Under the pieces are notes generated by a model, which saw only the letters and a list, made by a program, of their open reading frames with translations, was not told the DNA's origin and did not search any database. A stretch of DNA of 64,000 nt from Pantoea sp. Ep11b (GTDB lineage Bacteria > Pseudomonadota > Gammaproteobacteria > Enterobacterales > Enterobacteriaceae): contig NZ_CP160631.1 of NCBI RefSeq assembly GCF_040783975.1, forward strand, positions 1,860,001 through 1,924,000, in the 5' to 3' direction. How positions within the stretch are numbered: the stretch's first letter is position 1; every line of letters starts with the position of its first letter. Below, in pieces: positions 59,835 through 64,000 of this stretch. The position numbers and the translations under genes are program-made.

Positions 59835-60182
59835 TCACGGCGTCTCGATATTAAGTCTCAATTCATGCCAGCCGCTGGTGGCCCAGCACGCTGCTTCACC
59901 CTGGCAAGGGCAGGACTGCACTGGCAGCTGCTCTTTGCACTTACTGCACTGCTGCATGCCCAGCACCTCAATCTGCTGCGCCAGCTCAGAGGCATCCTTC
60001 CGGATTAACAGCGCGATGTACTCGTTCAGCTCATACGGCTCACGACCGGGGCGGCGTGCGGCGCAGTTCTGCGCCAGCATCTCAAGTTCCTGACTATCCA
60101 GCGCCAGCTCCAGCTTTTTACCACCGGCAGCGGCCTGTCTGGCACGCTGCGCGGCTTTGCGTTCGGCGGGGGATTTAGGCAT
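59835..60182 (-). CDS. Conserved lambdoid phage protein with Cys motif
   Basis: This 115-residue protein has a basic N-terminus (MPKSPAERKAAQRARQ), a helical region (ALDSQELEMLAQNCAARRPG) and a C-terminal CSKC...CPC zinc-like motif followed by WATSGWHELRL. Similar proteins occur in the early left region of lambdoid phages. The function is unknown. Its start overlaps the stop of the next gene by one base. Confidence 0.8.
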   Translation of the reverse strand: MPKSPAERKAAQRARQAAAGGKKLELALDSQELEMLAQNCAARRPGREPYELNEYIALLIRKDASELAQQIEVLGMQQCSKCKEQLPVQSCPCQGEAACWATSGWHELRLNIETP

Positions 60183-60607
60183 CAGCCCGCCTCCTCAATA
60201 TTGCGCAGCATGGCGTATAAGTTAGCTTCTAAGCACTCATGTTCAGGCGTTGCTAATAGGCCGGTGTCAATGACTCTACGGGTTACGTCTGCCAGCTCCG
60301 TCAGGTTGATAGCTGGCGCGGGGCGTGTGAATAATGGCTCAACATCTTTCCCAGCCAATTTATAAGACGCGTAACGTTTTCCGGTTGTTCTTTCCCAGCG
60401 GTACGCCACAGGTTCCTGCTTCTCAAGCTCTGCCAGCTTCGCCTCTGCTGCTTCTGCGCGTTGCTCCAGTGCCCGAAATGCTTCGGCAATAGCTGCAGCA
60501 GACTCGTCGATTGCTTTCCGCCGAGCGGTGACATCAACGTCACGCGACCCTGGCGCACCATACTGCGGATACAGCGCTTCAACTAACTCATTCAGCTTTT
60601 CCATCAC
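60182..60607 (-). CDS. Ead/Ea22-like phage protein
   Basis: This 141-residue protein has a coiled-coil Ala/Glu-rich middle (RALEQRAEAAEAKLAELEKQ) followed by EPVAYRW and LFTRPAP, characteristic of Ead/Ea22-type accessory proteins of lambdoid phages. The role is unknown. It overlaps the upstream gene by 4 nt. Confidence 0.78.
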   Translation of the reverse strand: MMEKLNELVEALYPQYGAPGSRDVDVTARRKAIDESAAAIAEAFRALEQRAEAAEAKLAELEKQEPVAYRWERTTGKRYASYKLAGKDVEPLFTRPAPAINLTELADVTRRVIDTGLLATPEHECLEANLYAMLRNIEEAG

Positions 60608-60948
60608 TCACCATCCTTACTGGCGCGGCGTTGCTCTCCTAACGCGTAACGGGCATCAATAGGGTCTTCACCATCTTCCGTTTCGAGATAGTCACCATTA
60701 ACGCTTTGAACCATTGCCAGACAGCAGGCATTGCAGCAGCGATATGACATCAACTCACCATCGAATTTCCATTTCGCGCTGCGGTGGATTTCCCCTGGCT
60801 GTATTTCCCCATTACAAATGAAGCAGACGTATTTTTTGCGACCCAGAACTATTTCATTTGAAAGCTCGGTATCACCTTGCTCCCCGAAATCACCTAGGAA
60901 GAGATCGAAATCCAGAGCATCCTGTAGTTCGTCTTTACTCATCATCAT
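60604..60948 (-). CDS. Phage protein with two Cys pairs, unknown function
   Basis: This 114-residue acidic protein has a zinc-ribbon-like arrangement: CFICNGEIQPGE and CCNACCLAM. An alternative start lies two codons in (MSKDEL). No family was recognised. It lies in the early left operon. Confidence 0.7.
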   Translation of the reverse strand: MMMSKDELQDALDFDLFLGDFGEQGDTELSNEIVLGRKKYVCFICNGEIQPGEIHRSAKWKFDGELMSYRCCNACCLAMVQSVNGDYLETEDGEDPIDARYALGEQRRASKDGE

Positions 60949-60957
60949 TCGCCATCC

Positions 60958-61362
60958 TTAACCCATGCATTCCAGATACAGCCCGCTGGCAATCAGACGG
61001 GCGCGGCGTTTGGCTGCTTCACAGTTGCGCTTCTTTGCCTCTTCAGAGCAGTCATTCCTGTAGTTGATCACCATTGGCTTGCGTGGTGGTCGAGCAACAC
61101 GGCGCGGATTTCTGACCAGGGTGTAAGTGCGGTCAATAGAGCCGCCACCCAGACAGACCTGATTCGTGCCTTCAACCTGCAGCGTTTCGCCACCTCTGCG
61201 CATAATGTGGAGAACTAAACGGTTGAACTCACTCAGGGTCATACCGAGGCGTTCTGCTAGCTCACGGCCCGTTGCCGGGCCTTTTGATAACTGCCAGGCT
61301 AACTTTTCACTGAATCCGGCATTTGCTCCGTTGCTGCGCCGGAATTGGGCGACCTTTTTCAT
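60958..61362 (-). CDS. Phage protein with winged-helix-like N-terminus
   Basis: This 134-residue basic protein has an HTH-like part (KLAWQLSKGPATGRELAERL then GMTLSEFNRL) and a basic C-terminus with EEAKKRNCEAAKRRARLIASG. A DNA-binding role is likely but not shown. It overlaps the upstream gene by 4 nt. Confidence 0.7.
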   Translation of the reverse strand: MKKVAQFRRSNGANAGFSEKLAWQLSKGPATGRELAERLGMTLSEFNRLVLHIMRRGGETLQVEGTNQVCLGGGSIDRTYTLVRNPRRVARPPRKPMVINYRNDCSEEAKKRNCEAAKRRARLIASGLYLECMG

Positions 61363-61802
61363 GACACCACCTTCAGTGTTACCGTGCGGGTACGGAGCAA
61401 ATCCATTTCCATCTGAGAGATGATGTTGATCGCATGAGAGATACCTAGCTGGTGGTGATTACCCAGCGTTGTTACCGCCTGTCGCGCTTCACCGAGGGCT
61501 TCACCGCGCAGTGTGCGAATCCACTGATCACAAGCTGGAGTGGCCAGCGCTGCGTTCAGGTCATCGATCAGGGTCATGTCAGCACCGGCAAGCTGGAGCG
61601 CGGTAATGGTGTCAGGCAGCACGCTATTGATGCGCAGAACTTCTGCAGCCATCAGATTGGCGCGAACGGTGGCAACGTCGAGACGCGATGATAGCTCGAT
61701 AACCAACTTCGCTATGTCCATCAGAGAGGTTTCTTTGCCAATGTTCTTAGCGAACTGGTGGCCGGCAGCGACGACTTCTTTATTCGATTTGAAGTGATGC
61801 AT
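61359..61802 (-). CDS. Phage protein of unknown function
   Basis: This 147-residue, mostly helical protein (VIELSSRLDVATVRANLMAA, then LNAALATPACDQWI) resembles accessory proteins of enterobacterial prophages, but I cannot name it. It is translationally coupled to the downstream gene (4-nt overlap). Confidence 0.68.
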   Translation of the reverse strand: MHHFKSNKEVVAAGHQFAKNIGKETSLMDIAKLVIELSSRLDVATVRANLMAAEVLRINSVLPDTITALQLAGADMTLIDDLNAALATPACDQWIRTLRGEALGEARQAVTTLGNHHQLGISHAINIISQMEMDLLRTRTVTLKVVS

Positions 61803-61812
61803 GTCATCGCCC

Positions 61813-61971
61813 TCAGTGAATGGTGATGGTGCTATTAAGGCGCTCAGCTTCGTTCTGCGCCTTAATAGGATTAGTGATTACTGAACCGTCAGGCATGACC
61901 CAGCCGTTGAGGATATGGCTGTAGGGCAGGGTAATAATGCCTACGGTTATATGGTCATTTGGCTTTTCCAT
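61813..61971 (-). CDS. DUF1317-type small lambdoid phage protein
   Basis: This 52-residue protein (MEKPNDHITVGIITLPYSHI, then GWVMPDGSVITNPIKAQNEA) follows the pattern of the lambda DUF1317 protein (HDNI.VG.IT..YS, NP.KAQ..AE). ATG 61971 is preferred to the longer frame because family members begin here. The function is unknown. Confidence 0.8.
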   Translation of the reverse strand: MEKPNDHITVGIITLPYSHILNGWVMPDGSVITNPIKAQNEAERLNSTITIH

Positions 61972-62387
61972 GAAACTCTCCACACACGATTTTTGGTTGC
62001 ATGAATCCCTTGCCAGTGACGGCAATAAAAAACTTTTGGGATTCGTTTAATTTGGCTGGTGGGTCACTGCAATAACCCACAGCCCGATCACTCCACACAC
62101 TTGAAAGGTTGCTGCGGTGCCGGGTGCCTCCCGGTGCTCTGGTCAGACTGACAGACACCAGAGCGGAACTCTTAGACTGTGTGCAATCTTTGTCAGTCTT
62201 CCGCGCGCGCTGGCCGCATTCACCACAACGGTGAGAGCACTGCTTAATTCCAGCTATCAGGTAAAAAGGTTCTCACGCCCGCCTGATAACTGCCCATGCT
62301 CCAGCTCTTGCAATGCTCTCACCGTTATGAAAAAAGGCGGTTATACAAACCCTCATGAGTAACCGCCAACACAGCAATTTCGCACTC
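61972..62387. other. Non-coding early-left region with nested inverted repeats
   Basis: No gene is supported here. Several hairpins are packed together: CCGGG/CCCGG near 62118-62133, CTCTGGT/ACCAGAG near 62137-62163, and a long nested pair at 62231-62331 (outer ACGGTGAGAGCA/TGCTCTCACCGT, inner TATCAGG/CCTGATA). They lie in the pL transcript between early genes and may form a structured RNA. Confidence 0.6.
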
Positions 62388-62543
62388 TTAAAACGCTGGT
62401 CCGCGGACCACGTTTTCAACATCACACTGCACACTCACCACACCGGCATCACCACAACAGACAACATCAGCATCTGGGAAGAGCCTCAAAAAGGTAATCA
62501 GGTCCCTGACCGTTGTGTTCGACATGTTCTTGATCATTTTCAT
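62388..62543 (-). CDS. Small early-left phage protein
   Basis: This 51-residue protein (MKMIKNMSNTTVRDLITFLR, then FPDADVVCCGD) starts after a GGAGAGG site and is the first gene after pL. The N-terminal half recalls small phage proteins with an LI.FL..FPPDA.V pattern, of unknown role. Confidence 0.65.
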   Translation of the reverse strand: MKMIKNMSNTTVRDLITFLRLFPDADVVCCGDAGVVSVQCDVENVVRGPAF

Positions 62544-62602
62544 TGCCTCTCCACACACTTTTAAAAACGGCGCCTGCAAGCGCGGCTAAGTAAGCTACAA
62601 TT

Positions 62603-62631
62603 AATCTAAGATAACTTAGATTTAAGGTCAA
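62603..62631 (-). promoter_or_regulatory. Prophage pL promoter with operator
   Basis: On the minus strand TTGACC (62626-62631) and TAGATT (62603-62608) are separated by exactly 17 bp. A perfect palindrome AATCTAAG-TTAT-CTTAGATT (62603-62622) covers the spacer and -10, so repressor binding would block the promoter. It matches the CTAAG half-sites at pR. Confidence 0.85.
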
Positions 62632-62656
62632 GAAAAAGCCTAAATAAATTTAGGCT
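62632..62656 (-). terminator. Terminator of the repressor gene
   Basis: On the minus strand AGCCTAAAT and ATTTAGGCT form a 9-bp stem followed by TTTTTC. It lies between the repressor stop (62674) and the pL -35. Confidence 0.85.
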
Positions 62657-62673
62657 CCAAATTTTTTATATGT

Positions 62674-63318
62674 TTAACGCCTCATAAGGCGACGATGTTC
62701 GACGAGAACGCCAATGATATTAAATTTTTCTTTGGCTGAACTGCGTACAGCAAAGTCTTCATTTAGAGGAACAAGCTCAAAAATTTCTTTGCCGTCTTCA
62801 GTTACACCTCTGGCTCGGTACTTTTTAAAGGTCGCTTCGTCTTCGCCATTTTTAGCCACAACATAATCGCCAGGCTGAGGGCTAAGTTCTGGATCGATAA
62901 GAATAAGGTCACCTTCAACAAAATCTGGCTCCATCGACTTGCCCTTGATTTTTAAGGCAAACGTTCCCTGTGAGAAGTTACCAGTGCTAAACACGTAATC
63001 AATATTCCCTTCTAAATTGCGCGCATCACATTCAGGGCTCCAGACTCCAGCTTGCACATAGCTTATTACCGGAACCTTCATGCTGCCGATAGGCGCAGGC
63101 GCAATGTTTGATTTATCTTCCTTACCGTACAATAAATACGTTTCGCTTACACCTAACGCAGAAGCTAACTTAGAAAGCTTCAAACCTCCGGGTGTGTTCT
63201 GATCGCGCTCCCAATAGCCTACGGTCACGTCCGAAACGCCTACTGCCTTACCGAGCTGACCCTGCGTCAGCCTTTTTTCCATGCGTAGCGCCCTAACGCG
63301 CCCCCCAAGAGAGCTCAC
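62674..63318 (-). CDS. CI-type prophage repressor with LexA-like peptidase domain
   Basis: This 214-residue repressor has an N-terminal HTH (LTQGQLGKAVGVSDVTVGYW) and a C-terminal S24 domain. The self-cleavage site is probably AG in VQAGVWS, the catalytic Ser is in KGKSMEPDF and the Lys in EATFKKYR, so induction by RecA in the SOS response is expected. It is divergent from cro, with operators between them. Confidence 0.95.
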   Translation of the reverse strand: MSSLGGRVRALRMEKRLTQGQLGKAVGVSDVTVGYWERDQNTPGGLKLSKLASALGVSETYLLYGKEDKSNIAPAPIGSMKVPVISYVQAGVWSPECDARNLEGNIDYVFSTGNFSQGTFALKIKGKSMEPDFVEGDLILIDPELSPQPGDYVVAKNGEDEATFKKYRARGVTEDGKEIFELVPLNEDFAVRSSAKEKFNIIGVLVEHRRLMRR

Positions 63319-63341
63319 AGTAAATCCCCTAAATGAAAAGT

Positions 63342-63359
63342 AACTAAGTTATCTTAGTT
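63342..63359. promoter_or_regulatory. Operator near the repressor start (right region)
   Basis: AACTAAG-TTAT-CTTAGTT is a perfect inverted repeat just upstream of the pR -35 and close to the repressor start, where the repressor promoter is expected. Its CTTAG half-sites match the pL operator. Confidence 0.8.
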
Positions 63360-63363
63360 TTTA

Positions 63364-63392
63364 TTGACCAAAGTTAAATTAGAAAATACTAT
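63364..63392 (+). promoter_or_regulatory. Prophage pR promoter
   Basis: TTGACC (63364-63369) and TACTAT (63387-63392) are spaced by 17 bp and direct transcription to cro at 63418. The promoter is flanked by operators on both sides; a degenerate site AGTTAAATTAG lies in the spacer. Confidence 0.82.
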
Positions 63393-63406
63393 CTAAGAAT
63401 TCTTAG
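63393..63406. promoter_or_regulatory. Operator between pR and cro
   Basis: CTAAGAATTCTTAG is a 14-bp perfect palindrome with the same CTAAG half-site, directly downstream of the pR -10. Confidence 0.78.
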
Positions 63407-63417
63407 GGGAGGCCATT

Positions 63418-63627
63418 ATGACTACCAGTGATTTAGAGAAGTTTTTCGGTACGCCAAACAAGGCGGCAGCCTTTTTCAATGTTTCACCAGAAGCCTTTTA
63501 TCAGTGGCGAAAGCGTCCGGGCGGTTTAATTCCAAAAGGCCGTGCCGCCGAAGCTGCCTTCCGCACTAAAGGCAAGCTCAAATTCCAACCGTCCCTTTAC
63601 GACAAGCCTACTTCAAACGCTTCGTAA
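63418..63627 (+). CDS. Cro-like repressor
   Basis: This 69-residue DNA-binding protein has an HTH-like segment (NKAAAFFNVSPEAFYQWRKR) and an alternative-sigma-like tail, as in P22/e14-type Cro proteins. The ATG follows AGGGGAGG. It is the first gene of the rightward operon. Confidence 0.82.
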   Translation: MTTSDLEKFFGTPNKAAAFFNVSPEAFYQWRKRPGGLIPKGRAAEAAFRTKGKLKFQPSLYDKPTSNAS

Positions 63628-63655
63628 AGATAACCACAGAAAGCAGAGGACTACC

Positions 63656-64000
63656 GTGGATCAAAAGCATTGGCAAGTAGAGAAACAACCGGCATGGCTG
63701 GTGGCAGCAATCAAGAAGACTATTTCAAATCTTCCGGGTGGGTATGCAGAAGCTGCTGAATGGCTGGGCGTGACTGAGGATGCACTGTTCAACCGCCTGC
63801 GTACTAATGGCGATCAGATTTTCCCAATGGGCTGGGCGATGGTCCTGCAGCAGGCAAGCGGCACCAAGTACATCGCTAACGCCGTATCCCGTCAGTCAAA
63901 CAGCGTCAATGTTCCACTGGTGGACATTGAAGATGTTGATAACGCGGATATCAATCAGCGAATGATGGAGTCAGTTGAGTGGATTGGCAAGCACTCAGCC
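63656..64000 (+). CDS. ymfL: YmfL-like phage regulator (5' part; runs off the window)
   Basis: The GTG at 63656 follows an AGAGGA site. The 115 visible codons (WLVAAIKKTISNLPGGYAEA then AEWLGVTEDALFNRLR) resemble e14 YmfL, a CII-position regulator with a phage-type HTH. It is the second gene after cro, where cII or its analogue lies in lambdoid phages. The C-terminus is not in the window. Confidence 0.75.
   Translation, partial: MDQKHWQVEKQPAWLVAAIKKTISNLPGGYAEAAEWLGVTEDALFNRLRTNGDQIFPMGWAMVLQQASGTKYIANAVSRQSNSVNVPLVDIEDVDNADINQRMMESVEWIGKHSA

Overview
The window comes from an enterobacterial chromosome, most likely Erwiniaceae and probably Pantoea. The core genes encode close matches to E. 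coli proteins and keep the E. coli order hinT-ycfL-lpoB-thiK-nagZ-ycfP-ndh ... ycfJ, mfd-lolCDE-cobB-potDCBA-pepT-roxA-phoQP-purB-hflD-mnmA-nudJ-rluE-icd. nagK (between lolE and cobB in E. coli) and the bhsA/ldtC genes are absent. No rRNA, tRNA or CRISPR array was seen. The genus assignment is an inference.

Layout. (1) 1-5104: core genes for nucleotide hydrolysis (hinT, partial), a PBP1B activator (lpoB), thiamin salvage (thiK), peptidoglycan recycling (nagZ) and respiration (ndh, with a perfect FNR box upstream). (2) 5105-29020: an accessory island between ndh and ycfJ that holds a contact-dependent growth inhibition (CDI) locus. It has cdiB, a 3528-codon cdiA ending in an EndoU-type nuclease domain, and cdiI. 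Downstream is a long array of promoterless orphan cdiA-CT/cdiI cassettes: at least five, intact, frameshifted or decayed. Each carries a slice of cdiA sequence that would let it recombine into the parent gene. SymE-type SOS toxin sequences lie antisense in this array: one intact gene with a LexA-like box, one pseudogene fused to a cdiA fragment, and one possible trace. (3) 29021-34617: an AT-rich spacer with a 22-nt T tract, an Ail/OmpX-like outer membrane protein, and a lipoprotein gene split by a composite IS1-type transposon. The transposon is two directly repeated 767-bp IS copies, flanked as a unit by an 8-bp target duplication. Its cargo is two lipoprotein genes, one of which looks like a paralogue of the interrupted gene. 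(4) 34618-58310: core genes for transcription-coupled repair (mfd), lipoprotein sorting (lolCDE), deacylation (cobB), spermidine/putrescine uptake (potABCD), PhoPQ signalling with a PhoP box, purine synthesis, tRNA thiolation and isocitrate dehydrogenase. (5) 58311-64000: the left part of a lambdoid prophage next to the 3' end of icd, the site used by e14 and phage 21. It has int, xis, early leftward genes, a LexA-like CI repressor, clear pL and pR promoters with CTAAG-type operators, cro and a YmfL-like gene running off the window.

How it fits together. CdiB exports CdiA, CdiA delivers its C-terminal toxin into touching cells, and the gene overlapping the toxin end protects the producer. The orphan cassettes supply alternative toxins by recombination in the shared cdiA sequence and keep immunity to older toxins. 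Several cassettes carry one-base losses in T runs, which are either decay, reversible switching or sequencing error. The most noteworthy items are the orphan array with interleaved symE sequences and the reconstructable composite-transposon insertion.
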